Below are positions 46,619 through 56,488 of a stretch of 64,000 bases of DNA, piece by piece (position 1 is the first letter of the stretch; each line of letters opens with the position of its first letter). The notes beneath the pieces are model-generated. The model did not search any database. It saw nothing but the letters and a program-made list of their open reading frames with translations, and was not told the origin of the DNA. The position numbers were made by a program, and so were the translations under genes. The stretch comes from Vulcanococcus sp. (GTDB lineage Bacteria; Cyanobacteriota; Cyanobacteriia; PCC-6307; Cyanobiaceae): the NCBI GenBank assembly GCA_019264575.1, contig JAHUZV010000020.1, positions 56,316 through 120,315 on the forward strand, written 5' to 3'.

Positions 46619-49600
46619 TCATGGCCAACGTCTCCGCCTCGCACAGTTCCATGGGGCTCACCCTCGCCGCCAACGAAGCCTCTGCTGTCGCGGTTGAGCC
46701 CCGGGTGATGCGTTTGCTCGATGAGCGGCTCGAGCTGGTGGAAGACCTCTGGCAGACGGTGCTGCGCAGTGAATGTCCGCCGCAGCAGGCGGAGCGGCTG
46801 CTGCGCATGAAAGAGATCAGCTGCGCGGTGGATGGTCTGCCCGGCGATGCTGCTTCGGTGGAGGCCACTGAGCGCTCCACGGCTGAAATCATTCAAGTGA
46901 TCCGCGAAATGGATTTGGCGGAGGCCATCGCTGCCGCCCGCGCCTTTTCGCTCTATTTCCAGCTGGTCAACATCCTCGAGCAGCACATCGAGGAAGACAG
47001 CTATCTCGCCAGCCTTAGGGCCCATCACCCGCAGGATCTCAACGATCCCTTTGTGCCGCCCCTGGCCAGCCAGACAGAACCGGCCACTTTCCGCGAGCTC
47101 TTCACTCGCCTGCGGGCCCTGGGGGTGCCGCCCGCCCAGATCGAGCAGCTGCTGGTGGAGCTCGACATCCGGCTGGTGTTCACCGCCCACCCCACCGAGA
47201 TCGTGCGCCACACCGTGCGCCACAAGCAGCGCCGGGTGGCAGCCCTGATTCAGCAGCTGCAGCAGAGCCAGCCCTCCAACCTCAACGATCACCAGAACCT
47301 GCGCCTGCAGCTCGAGGAAGAGATCCGGCTTTGGTGGCGCACCGATGAACTGCATCAGTTCAAGCCTTCGGTGCTCGATGAGGTGGATTACGCCCTCCAC
47401 TACTTCCAGCAGGTGCTCTTCGGGGCCATGCCGCAGCTGCGGCAGCGCATCCGCAATGCCCTCACGGCCACCTACCCCGATGTGCTCCCCCCGAGCGATG
47501 CCTTCTGCACCTTCGGCTCCTGGGTGGGCTCCGACCGCGATGGCAATCCTTCGGTTACCCCAGATATCACCTGGCGAACAGCTTGCTACCAGCGCCAGCT
47601 GATGCTCGAGCGCTACGTGGCGGCTGTGGGTGATCTGCGCGATCAGCTCAGCATCTCGATGCAGTGGAGCCAGGTGAGTGCGCCGCTGCTCGAATCCCTG
47701 GAGATGGACCGGCTGCGCTTTCCCGAGATTTACGAGGAGCGCGCGGCTCGCTACCGGCTCGAGCCCTACCGGCTCAAGCTCAGCTATGTGCTCGAGCGCC
47801 TGCGGCTCACCCATCAACGCAACCAGCAGCTGGCCAGCGCCGGCTGGGAAGCCCCAGGCGAAGCCCGCCCGCCCCTGCCGGAATTCGGCCAGGGGGTGCT
47901 GGCCGCGGCCCCGGCCCCAGAGCTGCACTACGCCACGGTGACGGAATTCCGCACCGACCTTGAGCTGATCAACGACAGCCTTCAGGGCACAGGCCTGAGC
48001 TGTGAGCCCCTGGAAAACCTGATCGCCCAGGTGCACACCTTTGCCTTCTGCCTGGCCAGCCTCGACATCCGCCAAGAGAGCACCCGCCACAGCGATGCCC
48101 TCGATGAACTGAGCCGCTACCTGCAGCTGCCGGTTCCCTACGGCGAGATGGAAGAGGCCCAGCGGGTGGAGTGGCTGCTCACCGAGCTGCAAACCCGCCG
48201 GCCCCTGATTCCTCCCGCGGTGCAGTGGAGCCCCGCCACTGCTGAAACCTTTGATGTGCTGCGGGTGGTGCATCGCCTGCAGCAGGAATTCGGCAGCCGC
48301 ATTTGCCGCACCTATGTGATCTCGATGAGTCACACGGTGTCGGACCTGCTGGAGGTGCTGCTGCTGGCGAAGGAAGCTGGCTTGGTGGATCCGATGGCTC
48401 AGCGCTCGGATCTGCTGGTGGTGCCGCTGTTTGAAACGGTGGAAGACCTCAAGGCCGCCCCGGCGGTGATGGAGCGCCTGTTCAGCGAGCCCTTCTACCG
48501 GCAGCTGATCGCCAGCACCAGCCCCACCGGCAAGCCCTTGCAGGAACTGATGCTCGGCTATTCCGATAGCAACAAGGATTCAGGCTTCCTCTCCAGCAAC
48601 TGGGAGATCCATCAGGCGCAGATCGCCCTGCAGCAGCTGGCCACCCGCCACAGCGTGGCGCTGCGCATCTTCCATGGCCGCGGCGGCTCCGTGGGGCGTG
48701 GCGGCGGCCCGGCTTATCAGGCGATCTTGGCCCAGCCCAGCGGCACCCTCAACGGCCGCATCAAGATCACTGAGCAAGGCGAGGTGCTCGCCTCCAAATA
48801 CTCCCTGCCTGAGCTGGCGCTCTACAACCTGGAAACCGTGTCCACCGCGGTGATCCAAAACAGCCTGATCACCAGCCATGTGGATGACACCCCCGATTGG
48901 AATGAGCTGATGGCGCGGCTGGCGGCCTCCTCCCGCAGCCATTACCGCGCCCTGGTGCACGACAACCCGGATCTGGTGGCCTTCTTCCAGCAGTGCACTC
49001 CGATCGAGGAGATCAGCAAGCTGCAGATCTCCAGCCGGCCGGCCCGCCGCAAAAGCGGTGCCAAGGATCTCTCCAGCCTGCGCGCCATCCCCTGGGTGTT
49101 CGGCTGGACCCAGAGCCGTTTCCTGCTGCCCAGCTGGTTTGGTGTGGGGGCCGCCCTGCAGGAAGAGCTCGATGCTGATCCTGGGCAGCTGGAGCTGTTC
49201 CAGCAGCTCTATCAACGCTGGCCCTTCTTCCGGATGCTGATCTCCAAGGTGGAGATGACCCTCTCGAAGGTTGATCTGGATCTGGCCCATCACTACGTGC
49301 GCTCGCTCGGGCGCCCCGAGTTGCGCGAAGCCTTTGAGCAGATTTTTGAGGTGATCGCCAAGGAGTTTGTGCTCACACGCGATCTGGTGCTGGCGATCAC
49401 CGGGCATCAGCGGCTGCTGGATGGTGATCCGGCCCTGCAGCTCTCGGTGGAGTTGCGCAACCGCACGATCGTTCCGCTGGGTTACCTGCAGGTGGCGCTG
49501 CTGCGCCGCTTGCGCGATCAAAACCGCCAGCCCCCCATGAGCGAGGCGGCCGCCAGCGACGACGGCCGCACCTACAGCCGCAGCGAGCTGCTGCGCGGGG

Positions 49601-49650
49601 CTCTGCTCACGATCAATGGCATCGCCGCCGGCATGCGCAACACCGGCTGA
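46615..49650 (+). CDS. ppc: Phosphoenolpyruvate carboxylase
   Basis: A 1011-residue PEP carboxylase, fixing bicarbonate onto PEP to give oxaloacetate. Signatures: [19 protein letters not shown] (catalytic His), [39 protein letters not shown] and [19 protein letters not shown]. It ends with R-N-T-G instead of the usual Q-N-T-G; the terminal glycine needed for activity is present. Start ATG 46615 or 46621 ([10 protein letters not shown]). Confidence 0.96.
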   Translation: MIMANVSASHSSMGLTLAANEASAVAVEPRVMRLLDERLELVEDLWQTVLRSECPPQQAERLLRMKEISCAVDGLPGDAASVEATERSTAEIIQVIREMDLAEAIAAARAFSLYFQLVNILEQHIEEDSYLASLRAHHPQDLNDPFVPPLASQTEPATFRELFTRLRALGVPPAQIEQLLVELDIRLVFTAHPTEIVRHTVRHKQRRVAALIQQLQQSQPSNLNDHQNLRLQLEEEIRLWWRTDELHQFKPSVLDEVDYALHYFQQVLFGAMPQLRQRIRNALTATYPDVLPPSDAFCTFGSWVGSDRDGNPSVTPDITWRTACYQRQLMLERYVAAVGDLRDQLSISMQWSQVSAPLLESLEMDRLRFPEIYEERAARYRLEPYRLKLSYVLERLRLTHQRNQQLASAGWEAPGEARPPLPEFGQGVLAAAPAPELHYATVTEFRTDLELINDSLQGTGLSCEPLENLIAQVHTFAFCLASLDIRQESTRHSDALDELSRYLQLPVPYGEMEEAQRVEWLLTELQTRRPLIPPAVQWSPATAETFDVLRVVHRLQQEFGSRICRTYVISMSHTVSDLLEVLLLAKEAGLVDPMAQRSDLLVVPLFETVEDLKAAPAVMERLFSEPFYRQLIASTSPTGKPLQELMLGYSDSNKDSGFLSSNWEIHQAQIALQQLATRHSVALRIFHGRGGSVGRGGGPAYQAILAQPSGTLNGRIKITEQGEVLASKYSLPELALYNLETVSTAVIQNSLITSHVDDTPDWNELMARLAASSRSHYRALVHDNPDLVAFFQQCTPIEEISKLQISSRPARRKSGAKDLSSLRAIPWVFGWTQSRFLLPSWFGVGAALQEELDADPGQLELFQQLYQRWPFFRMLISKVEMTLSKVDLDLAHHYVRSLGRPELREAFEQIFEVIAKEFVLTRDLVLAITGHQRLLDGDPALQLSVELRNRTIVPLGYLQVALLRRLRDQNRQPPMSEAAASDDGRTYSRSELLRGALLTINGIAAGMRNTG

Positions 49651-49659
49651 GGCGGCGCT

Positions 49660-50127
49660 GTGCTCGATTCCCTGCTGATTCCCTTCCGCTCGCAGCCGCA
49701 GCCGCCGGCGCTGCCCGAGGGGTACAGCCTCGAGAGCGAGCGGCCTCCTCTAGCTGAAGAGCTCAACGCTCTTTTGGTCGTGTGCGGCGACCCCAGCCGG
49801 CCGCTGGCCCGGCTGGAAGCGGCCTTGGAGCGCAGCACCTGGCAGCTGAGTGTGCGCAATCCCGTCGATCAGTTGGTGGGCTTTGTGCGGGTGACCAGCG
49901 ATCTGGCCCTGAACGCCAACCTCTGGGATCTCAGCGCCCATCCGGCTGATCCCCAGCAGGAGCAGCTGATGATCGTGCTGGTGCACACCGCCTTGAGCCG
50001 GCTGCGGCGGGAGCTGCCGGGCTGCAGCATTTCGGTGGCAGCGGCCCCGATGGCCCAGGAAGCCCTTAAGCGCCATGGCTTCGTGGTGGACCCCGGCGGG
50101 ATCCGGGCCATGGGCCTCAGCCTCTGA
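49660..50127 (+). CDS. GNAT family acetyltransferase
   Basis: A 155-residue GNAT-like protein beginning at GTG 49660, 9 bases after ppc. Blocks: QLVGFVRVTSDLALNANLWDLSAHP and a helix plus strand LVHTALSRLRRELPGCSISVAAAP, then EALKRHGFVVDPGGIRAMGL. The expected Q/R-x-x-G-x-G/A acetyl-CoA loop is degenerate (PADPQQEQ in its place). Substrate unknown. Similar proteins occur in other picocyanobacteria. Confidence 0.7.
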   Translation: MLDSLLIPFRSQPQPPALPEGYSLESERPPLAEELNALLVVCGDPSRPLARLEAALERSTWQLSVRNPVDQLVGFVRVTSDLALNANLWDLSAHPADPQQEQLMIVLVHTALSRLRRELPGCSISVAAAPMAQEALKRHGFVVDPGGIRAMGLSL

Positions 50128-50156
50128 TCAGCAGCTGCCGGCCGCTTCCAGGCATC

Positions 50157-50180
50157 AAAAAGCCCCGCCGAAGCAGGGCT
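50157..50180 (-). terminator. Terminator after tRNA-Arg
   Basis: Stem AGCCC (50161-50165) and GGGCT (50176-50180), with an A-run at 50157-50161 reading as U on the minus strand. It lies 30 bases downstream of the tRNA-Arg gene. Confidence 0.65.
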
Positions 50181-50209
50181 GAGGGGTGAGGGGGCGGCTC
50201 CGTGTCTCA

Positions 50210-50283
50210 CGAGCATGGAGGGACTCGAACCCCCGACACTCAGAACCGGAATCTGATGCTCTATCCAACTGAGCTACATGCCC
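50210..50283 (-). tRNA. trnR: tRNA-Arg (CCG)
   Basis: Folds as a 74-base tRNA on the minus strand. Acceptor GGGCATG pairs with CATGCTC (one G-U), anticodon arm TCAGA/TCTGA with loop TTCCGGT giving anticodon CCG, T arm with TTCGAGT. Discriminator G is normal for tRNA-Arg. No CCA encoded. It diverges from recF. Confidence 0.95.
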
Positions 50284-50338
50284 TCGCGGGAGCAGCACCT
50301 CTCGGGCTTTACCTTAGCCGTCAGAGCGCCCCAGACCC

Positions 50339-51448
50339 ATTCGGCTGCATCGCCTGGAGCTGCGCCAGTTCCGCAATTACAGCGGCCTGAATCTCGCCTT
50401 CGAGGCGCCGCGCTTGCTGGTGATCGGCCGCAATGGCGAGGGCAAATCCAACCTGCTCGAAGCGGTGGAACTGCTTGGCAGCTTGCGCTCGCACCGCTGC
50501 AGCAGCGACCGCGATCTGATCCGCCAGGGGGAGCGCCAGGCGCTGATCAGTGCTGCCTGTGAGGGCGGTGATCAGCTGGAACTGGAGCTGCGCCGCCAGG
50601 GCGGCAGGCAGGCGCGCCGCAACGGCAAGCTGCTGGAGCGCCAACACGAGCTGATCGGCCCGATGCGCTGCGTGGGCTTCAGCGCCCTCGATCTGGAGCT
50701 GGTGCGCGGAGAGCCGGCCCTGCGGCGCCAGTGGCTCGATCGGGTGGTGCTGCAACTCGAACCCGTGTATGCCGAGCTGCTCAGCCGCTATGGGCGCCTG
50801 CTGCGCCAGCGTTCGCAGTTGCTGCGGCGCGGCCTGGGAGCTGGCATGCAGCCGGAGCTGCTGGAGGCGTTTGATCAGCAGATGGCCCTGATCGGCACGC
50901 GCTTGCATCGCCGTCGCCTCAGGGCCCTGCGTCGCCTGGAGCCGCTGGCTGCCGCCTGGCAGGAGCGCCTCAGCGGCGGCCGCGAGCAGCTGCAGCTGCG
51001 CTACGTGCCCGGCAGCGTGCTCGAGGGGGAGGAGGCGGAAGCACCCTGGCGTGATGCGCTGCTGGAGCAGCTGCGGCAGCAGCGGCCGGAGGAGCTGCGG
51101 CTTGGTCAGTGCAGTGTGGGGCCCCATCGCGATGAAGTGGCTCTTGAGCTGGGGGAGCAGCCGGCCCGGCGCTATGGCTCAGCCGGCCAGCAGCGCACGC
51201 TCGTGCTCGCCTTGAAGCTGGCGGAGCTGGAGCTGGTGCAGCAGCTCTGGGGAGAGCCGCCGCTGCTGCTGCTCGACGACGTGCTGGCCGAGCTTGATCC
51301 AGGCCGGCAGCAGCTGTTGCTGGAGGCTGTGGGTGAAGGGCATCAGTGCCTGGTGAGCGCCACGCACCTGGGGGCCTTCACCGGCGGTTGGCATCAGCTT
51401 TCGCAGGTGGTGACCGTTGAGGCCGGCAGCCTGCTGCCCAGCCAGTAA
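50339..51448 (+). CDS. recF: DNA repair protein RecF
   Basis: A RecF of about 369 residues. The conserved N-terminus [21 protein letters not shown] and Walker [10 protein letters not shown] are in frame. Walker B is [17 protein letters not shown] and the signature motif is [18 protein letters not shown]. An in-frame stop (TAG 50315) precedes it and no ATG, GTG or TTG lies before the conserved start; candidates are ATT 50339 or CTG 50345. TTG 50414 would remove the N-terminal strand and leave the protein short. RecF loads RecA at gaps. Confidence 0.9.
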   Translation: MRLHRLELRQFRNYSGLNLAFEAPRLLVIGRNGEGKSNLLEAVELLGSLRSHRCSSDRDLIRQGERQALISAACEGGDQLELELRRQGGRQARRNGKLLERQHELIGPMRCVGFSALDLELVRGEPALRRQWLDRVVLQLEPVYAELLSRYGRLLRQRSQLLRRGLGAGMQPELLEAFDQQMALIGTRLHRRRLRALRRLEPLAAAWQERLSGGREQLQLRYVPGSVLEGEEAEAPWRDALLEQLRQQRPEELRLGQCSVGPHRDEVALELGEQPARRYGSAGQQRTLVLALKLAELELVQQLWGEPPLLLLDDVLAELDPGRQQLLLEAVGEGHQCLVSATHLGAFTGGWHQLSQVVTVEAGSLLPSQ

Positions 51449-51475
51449 GGTGATTTGCTGTTTTGCCTGGATCTG

Positions 51476-51952
51476 ATGACCCAAGCGGCCTGCCTCCACC
51501 CCAACCCGGGATGGACCGGAGCTGAGACCTTCTCCGCGAGCCCCCAAGCACCCTGTGCCACCGAGATGGTGGGTAAACACTGCATTCTCGAGCTTTACAA
51601 CTGCGATTCCGCCAAGCTCGACGACGAGGCTTTCCTCAGGAACGCCATCACCACCGCTGCGAAGCGTGCTGGCGCCACACTCCTGAATCTGATCACCCAC
51701 CGGTTCGACCCCCAGGGTGTGACGGGGCTGGCTCTACTGGCCGAATCCCATATTTCGATCCACACCTGGCCCGAATCCGGCTACGCGGCTGTGGATGTGT
51801 TCACCTGCGGTGATCACACCATGCCCGAACGGGCCTGCATCGTGCTCAGCGAAGAGCTCGACGCCGGCAACTACAAGCTCAAGAGCTTCCGCCGCGAAAC
51901 CCCGGGTTCCGTAGCTGGCGCTGAGCGCGAACCCGCCCTGGCAGCCGCCTAA
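51476..51952 (+). CDS. speD: S-adenosylmethionine decarboxylase proenzyme
   Basis: A 158-residue SpeD, making decarboxylated SAM for spermidine synthesis. The self-cleavage site is [26 protein letters not shown] (Ser becoming the pyruvoyl group). [14 protein letters not shown] begins the conserved domain at about residue 31. An N-terminal extension of 30 residues is present if ATG 51476 is used. Internal ATG at the MVGKHC position is the alternative start. Confidence 0.93.
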   Translation: MTQAACLHPNPGWTGAETFSASPQAPCATEMVGKHCILELYNCDSAKLDDEAFLRNAITTAAKRAGATLLNLITHRFDPQGVTGLALLAESHISIHTWPESGYAAVDVFTCGDHTMPERACIVLSEELDAGNYKLKSFRRETPGSVAGAEREPALAAA

Positions 51953-51976
51953 CCGCACCGCTGTTTTGGCTCGCTC

Positions 51977-52002
51977 AGCCCCTCCCGCGGGAGGGGCTTT
52001 TT
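51977..52002 (+). terminator. Terminator after speD
   Basis: Stem AGCCCCTC (51977-51984) and GAGGGGCT (51991-51998), followed by five T in all (51998-52002). It lies 24 bases after the speD stop. Confidence 0.85.
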
Positions 52003-52124
52003 CATGGCTGCTCGCTGCTGCGCAGCTGCAGTGTCGCCAGGCATGGCAACAGGATCACTGTCACCATGTCGCCAGTGCCATAGCCACAAACAGCTTGGCG
52101 ATCTGGGTTTCGTGGCCTTGCATC

Positions 52125-53003
52125 TCAGCGCTGCGGCAGGTCCCGGTTGAGCTTGCCGCTCACCAGACCCTCGAGATCGAGGCTCATGGCCGTGAAGCCC
52201 AGATCGAGAAAGGCGGCCACCAGGGCTTCTCGTAAGCCGGGCTCAAGCAGGAGCGGGAGCTGCGCGGGCGGTAGTTCGATGCGCGCCGCCTCTCCCTGGC
52301 TGCGCACCCGCAACTCCTGAAAGCCCCGCTGGCGCAGCCAGGCCTCGGCCGCTGCCACCCGCTGCAGCCGCTCGGCGCTGATCGCTTCGCCGTAAGGAAA
52401 GCGGGAGGCCAGGCAGGGCTGGGCAGGCTTATCCCACCAGGGGAATCCCAGGGCCCGGGAGATGGCGCGCACGCCGGCTTTGCTGATGCCCAGCTCCGCC
52501 AGCGGTGAGATCACCTGGCGTTCCTGGGCGGCGCGGATGCCGGGGCGGTGATCGCCGAGGTCGTCGTGGTTCACCCCATCGAGCACCACGGCATCGGCGG
52601 TGCCGATTGCCTGTAGCAGTTCCGCCAGCAGGCTGTGCAGCTCCCGCTTGCAGGCGTAGCAGCGCTCGGCAGGATTGCGGCTGTAAGCGGGATCGTTGAG
52701 TTCGGCGGTGGGGATCTCGCGATGCTGGATGCCCATCCAGGCCGCCTGCTGCCGGGCTTCCTCGCGCAGGTGAGGGGCCAGCGCTGGGGATACACCTGTG
52801 ATCGCCTGAGCCCCCTCCCCCAGTTGCTCAGCGGCGATGGCTGCCACCAGAGCGCTGTCCACCCCGCCCGAGTAGGCCACCAGGGCTGCTGGATGGGCGG
52901 CGATGCTGCGACGCAGGGCGGCGAGGGCCTCGCGCAGATCTGGTTCGAGCTGCTCCACCGTGGGGTGAAGCGTGGTGGGTTGGCGGCTGGACTGTGCCGG
53001 CAT
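52125..53003 (-). CDS. larE: ATP-dependent sacrificial sulfur transferase LarE-like
   Basis: A 292-residue PP-loop protein of the LarE family. The PP-loop is VAYSGGVDSALVAAIA. The sulfur-donor Cys is in NPAERCYACKRELHSLL (the CYxCK motif of LarE). Further: DGVNHDDLGDHRPGIRAAQE and PLAELGISKAGVRAISRALGFPWWDKPAQPCLASRFPYG. LarE helps build the nickel pincer cofactor of lactate racemase; cyanobacterial homologues often lack obvious LarA/B/C partners nearby, as here. Confidence 0.88.
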   Translation of the reverse strand: MPAQSSRQPTTLHPTVEQLEPDLREALAALRRSIAAHPAALVAYSGGVDSALVAAIAAEQLGEGAQAITGVSPALAPHLREEARQQAAWMGIQHREIPTAELNDPAYSRNPAERCYACKRELHSLLAELLQAIGTADAVVLDGVNHDDLGDHRPGIRAAQERQVISPLAELGISKAGVRAISRALGFPWWDKPAQPCLASRFPYGEAISAERLQRVAAAEAWLRQRGFQELRVRSQGEAARIELPPAQLPLLLEPGLREALVAAFLDLGFTAMSLDLEGLVSGKLNRDLPQR

Positions 53004-53073
53004 CAGCGCTGCAAACCGGGGTGGGTGGCCTTCCGGACGCCCTCGTTAGAGTCCGACGGTAAGTGGCTTGGCC

Positions 53074-54285
53074 ATGGCCCCGCAGGCAACCTCCGCCACC
53101 ACAACCAGCCGCGGCACGGGCCGGGGCATCGGCATTCGCACCGCCGCCGGCAGCAGTGAACGCAGCCACGGCCAGCTTCACGTTTACGACGGTGAGGGCA
53201 AAGGCAAGAGCCAGGCGGCGCTGGGCGTGGTGCTGCGCACCATCGGCCTGGGCATCTGCGAGCAGAAGCAAACCCGCGTGCTGCTGCTGCGCTTCCTCAA
53301 GGGGCCTGGCCGCGCCTACGACGAAGACGCCGCCATTGAAGCCCTTCAGCAGGGTTTCCCCCATCTGATCGATCAGGTGCGCACCGGCCGCGGCGACTTT
53401 TTCGGGGCCGATGAGATCACCCGTATCGATCTTCAGGAGGCCGAACGCGGCTGGACCATCGCCAAGGGGGCGATCGCCAGCGACCTCTATTCCGTAGTGG
53501 TGCTCGATGAGCTCAACCCGGTACTGGATTTGGGGCTGCTCGACACCGAGGAGGTGGTGCGCACCCTGGCCGCCAAGCCCGCGGGCATGGAGGTGATCGT
53601 GACGGGCCGCGGCGCGCCGCGGCAGCTGGTGACGATTGCCGATCTGCATTCGGAAATGCGCGCCCACCGCCGCCTCGATGCCGCGGCGGCTGCGGAGCTG
53701 GATTCCGACGGCTTCGAGCGCCCGCCTGCCGGTCTGGAAGGGATCGAGGTGTACACCGGCGAGGGCAAGGGCAAATCCACCAGTGCCCTGGGCAAAGCCC
53801 TACAGGCCATCGGCCGCGGCATCTCGCAAGACAAGAGCCACCGCGTGCTGATCCTGCAGTGGCTCAAAGGCGGCAGCGGCTACACCGAAGATGCTGCGAT
53901 TGCCGCTCTGCGCGAGAGCTATCCCCACCTGGTGGATCACCTGCGCTCCGGCCGAGACGCGATCGTGTGGCGAGGCCAGCAACAGCCGATCGATTACGTG
54001 GAAGCAGAGCGCGCCTGGGAGATCGCCCGCGCCGCCATCTCCAGCGGCCTCTACAAGACGGTGATCCTCGATGAGATCAACCCCACCGTGGATCTCGAGC
54101 TCTTGCCGGTGGAGCCGATTGTGCAGACCCTGCTGCGCAAACCCTCCGAAACGGAGGTGATCCTCACGGGCCGCTGCAAAAACCCGCCCGCCTATTTCGA
54201 TCTGGCTTCTGTGCACTCAGAAATGGTGTGCCACAAGCACTACGCCGAGCGGGGTGTGGATCTCAAGCGCGGCGTGGATTACTGA
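53074..54285 (+). CDS. Tandem CobO/BtuR-type P-loop protein
   Basis: A 403-residue protein with two cob(I)yrinic acid adenosyltransferase-type domains. The first has VYDGEGKGKSQAALG at about residues 37-51 and VVVLDELNPVLDLGLL. The second has VYTGEGKGKSTSALGKALQAIGRG near 226 and TVILDEINPTVDLELL. Both P-loops look intact. It may adenosylate corrinoids or be a divergent P-loop enzyme. Start ATG 53074; TTG 53068 is in frame. Divergent from larE. Confidence 0.85.
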   Translation: MAPQATSATTTSRGTGRGIGIRTAAGSSERSHGQLHVYDGEGKGKSQAALGVVLRTIGLGICEQKQTRVLLLRFLKGPGRAYDEDAAIEALQQGFPHLIDQVRTGRGDFFGADEITRIDLQEAERGWTIAKGAIASDLYSVVVLDELNPVLDLGLLDTEEVVRTLAAKPAGMEVIVTGRGAPRQLVTIADLHSEMRAHRRLDAAAAAELDSDGFERPPAGLEGIEVYTGEGKGKSTSALGKALQAIGRGISQDKSHRVLILQWLKGGSGYTEDAAIAALRESYPHLVDHLRSGRDAIVWRGQQQPIDYVEAERAWEIARAAISSGLYKTVILDEINPTVDLELLPVEPIVQTLLRKPSETEVILTGRCKNPPAYFDLASVHSEMVCHKHYAERGVDLKRGVDY

Positions 54286-54307
54286 GCGATCCGTCAAACG
54301 CTGCCAG

Positions 54308-54333
54308 CAAAAAGCCCGGGCCTGAGCCCGGGC
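54308..54333 (-). terminator. Terminator after moeB
   Basis: Perfect 7-bp stem GCCCGGG (54314-54320) and CCCGGGC (54327-54333), loop CCTGAG, with an A-run at 54309-54313 reading as U on the minus strand. It lies between the converging cobO-like gene and moeB and may act in either direction. Confidence 0.8.
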
Positions 54334-54356
54334 GGATGAGGGCCTGTGGGCCTTGT

Positions 54357-55529
54357 TCAGTAGCGAGGAACGCTGGGATCCACGTCTTGGCTCCAGGCGT
54401 CGATGCCGCCGGCCACATTGATGCCTTCGATGCCATGGCGCTTCAGCGCGATCAGGGCCTTAGCGCTGCGGCCGCCCAGTTTGCAGTGGGCGTAGAGCGT
54501 TTTGCCGGCGGCCAGCTGCTTGATCCGCTCCACCGCCGTGCCGTTCTCAATCTGATCGAGGGGGATTAGCTCGGCGCCGGGGATTACGGCGATTTCCGCT
54601 TCGGGCGGATTGCGCACGTCGATCAGCACCATCCCTGAGGTGTCGCCATCGAGCAGGGTCTTCAGCTCGCTCACGCTGATGCTCTCCACGGCACCGGCTT
54701 CTTCCTGGCCGGGGGCCGTGCCGCCCACGCCGCAGAACTCCTGGTAGTCGATCAGCTTGTCGATCACCGGCCGCTCGGGGTTGGGCCGCAGTTTGAGCTC
54801 GCGGAACTTCATGCCCAGGGCGTCGAACAGCAGCAGGCGGCCGCTGAGGGTGGTGCCGATGCCGGTGATGATCTTCACGGCTTCGGTGGCCTGGATCACG
54901 CCGATGATTCCAGGCAGTACACCCACCACGCCGCCTTCGGCGCAGGAGGGCACCATGCCCGGCGGGGGCGGCTCGGGGAAGAGGTCGCGGTAGTTGGGGC
55001 TTTCGGCATCCAGGTTGAACACCGTGGCCTGGCCTTCAAAACGGAAGATCGAGCCGTACACGTTGGGCTTGCCCAGCAGCACGCAGGCGTCGTTCACCAG
55101 GTAGCGGGTGGGGAAGTTATCCGTGCCGTCGCAGACGATGTCGTACGGGCGGATGATCTCTAGGGCGTTCTCACTGGTGAGCGCCGTTTCGTAGAGATCC
55201 ACCTGGCAGTGGGGATTGATCTCGAGGATGCGTGCCTTGGCCGATTCGATCTTCGGCTTGCCCACCCAGCTGGTGCCGTGGATCACCTGCCGCTGCAGGT
55301 TGGAGTGATCCACCACATCGAAATCCACGATGCCGATGCGGCCCACGCCGGCGGCAGCCAGATAGAGCAGTAGCGGTGAGCCGAGGCCGCCGGTTCCCAC
55401 ACACAGGACGGAGGAAGCCTTGAGCCGCTTCTGCCCCTCCATGCCCACCTCCGGCAGGATCAGGTGGCGCGCAAAGCGAGCCACCTCATCGGGGCTGAGC
55501 TCGATGCCGGTGGTGTCGGGGGGAAGCAT
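54357..55529 (-). CDS. moeB: MoeB/ThiF-type adenylyltransferase with rhodanese domain
   Basis: A 390-residue E1-like enzyme. The ATP motif is VLCVGTGGLGSPLLLYLAAAGVGRIGIVDFDVV. The region CDGTDNFPTRYLVNDACVLLGKPNVYGSIFRFEGQATVF is typical of MoeB/ThiF. A C-terminal rhodanese domain (residues about 285-390) has the catalytic loop ending LYAHCKLGGRSAKAL. Such fusions activate MoaD- or ThiS-type sulfur carriers for molybdopterin, thiamin or thio-modification. The neighbour M67 peptidase could process carrier proteins. Confidence 0.93.
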   Translation of the reverse strand: MLPPDTTGIELSPDEVARFARHLILPEVGMEGQKRLKASSVLCVGTGGLGSPLLLYLAAAGVGRIGIVDFDVVDHSNLQRQVIHGTSWVGKPKIESAKARILEINPHCQVDLYETALTSENALEIIRPYDIVCDGTDNFPTRYLVNDACVLLGKPNVYGSIFRFEGQATVFNLDAESPNYRDLFPEPPPPGMVPSCAEGGVVGVLPGIIGVIQATEAVKIITGIGTTLSGRLLLFDALGMKFRELKLRPNPERPVIDKLIDYQEFCGVGGTAPGQEEAGAVESISVSELKTLLDGDTSGMVLIDVRNPPEAEIAVIPGAELIPLDQIENGTAVERIKQLAAGKTLYAHCKLGGRSAKALIALKRHGIEGINVAGGIDAWSQDVDPSVPRY

Positions 55530-55556
55530 GGGGCGAGCGAAACGCTGTCCAGCTCC

Positions 55557-56066
55557 CTACTCTCCCAAACGCTCGGCACCCGGTGCTGGAGTTCCCCCTG
55601 TGATCAGCAGCTCGATGGGGGGCTGCAGTGCTTCGCAGTCGTCTGGGCGCTCAGGGTTGGCGTCTGGGATCCACCAGGCACGCAGCGTCGCCGAGCCAAG
55701 TGGGAGGCCGCTGCGGATCAGCATCAGCGTGGGGCCGACGCACAGCGCTCGATCGGTGCTGGAGGGCACGGCTTCGCTGCTGGGGTGGCTGTGGGCAGCG
55801 CCAAGCACCGTGAGGCCGCGGCTGCGGCACCAGCGCTGGGCCAGTAGCTGCTCGCGCGGGTCGAGGCTGAAGCGTTGGGGCCTCGCTTGCGCGGGCTGCC
55901 ACACATTCCGGCAGGGCCAGACCCATTGCACCCGCAGGGTTGCCCCTTCGTGTGCCCCCAGGAGCAGGGCGCAGCCTTCCTCCGGTGCTGCCGCCAGCAG
56001 CGTGCGCTCCAGAACGATCAGGCAATGCCCATCGAACTGCAGTCGCTCTGGCGTAGGTGCACGCAC
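55557..56066 (-). CDS. JAMM/M67 family metallopeptidase
   Basis: A 169-residue Mov34/MPN (JAMM) protein. The zinc motif is AAHSHPSSEAVPSSTD (HxH...SxxD), and the catalytic Glu is in APEEGCALLLG. Enzymes of this class trim the C-terminal extension of sulfur-carrier proteins or deconjugate them. It lies 28 bases upstream of moeB on the same strand, which supports a shared sulfur-transfer role. The end (LLITGGTPAPGAERLGE) is unstructured. Confidence 0.85.
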   Translation of the reverse strand: MRAPTPERLQFDGHCLIVLERTLLAAAPEEGCALLLGAHEGATLRVQWVWPCRNVWQPAQARPQRFSLDPREQLLAQRWCRSRGLTVLGAAHSHPSSEAVPSSTDRALCVGPTLMLIRSGLPLGSATLRAWWIPDANPERPDDCEALQPPIELLITGGTPAPGAERLGE

Positions 56067-56107
56067 CCGGATACCTTATGGCGAAGCAATAATTCACGAT
56101 CTGGCCG

Positions 56108-56473
56108 ATGACCGTCGAGACCCCCGACCTCAAGGATCAGGCCAGTCCTGCTGCAGACGAGGCCGGCGCCAGCTTCACTGAGCGCTACAGCGAAGTGCTG
56201 AGCAAGGTGAACGAGACCCTCGACAAGGTCGATTGGAGCCAGATGGGCCGCATCGGCAAGGGCGTTGGCGTTCTTGTGGTTGTGATCGTGGCCCAGGTGC
56301 TGATCAAGGGCGTGATCGACACCATCAATCTGCTGCCAGTGGTTCCCGGCCTGCTCGAGCTGCTGGGCCTGGTGGTGGTGGGTCAGTGGAGCTGGCAGAA
56401 CCTCACCACCAGCGACAAGCGCTCGGCGGTGATCACCAAAGTTCAGAACCTGCGCAAGGAATACCTGGGCTGA
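56108..56473 (+). CDS. CAAD-domain thylakoid membrane protein
   Basis: A 121-residue protein with the CAAD/CURT1 domain. Two transmembrane helices at about residues 53-72 (GVGVLVVVIVAQVLIKGVID) and 76-98 (LLPVVPGLLELLGLVVVGQWSW) follow an N-terminal amphipathic helix (TERYSEVLSKVNETLDKVDW). Plant CURT1 proteins curve thylakoid membranes; in cyanobacteria the same domain also occurs appended to aminoacyl-tRNA synthetases. Starts with ATG 56108, divergent from the M67 gene. Confidence 0.9.
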   Translation: MTVETPDLKDQASPAADEAGASFTERYSEVLSKVNETLDKVDWSQMGRIGKGVGVLVVVIVAQVLIKGVIDTINLLPVVPGLLELLGLVVVGQWSWQNLTTSDKRSAVITKVQNLRKEYLG

Positions 56474-56488
56474 GCCCGCATCGAGCCG

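Noticed and set aside
46210-48333. Minus frame of 707 codons opposite gshA/ppc
   Set aside because: Antisense to two well-conserved enzymes, with no recognised domains.
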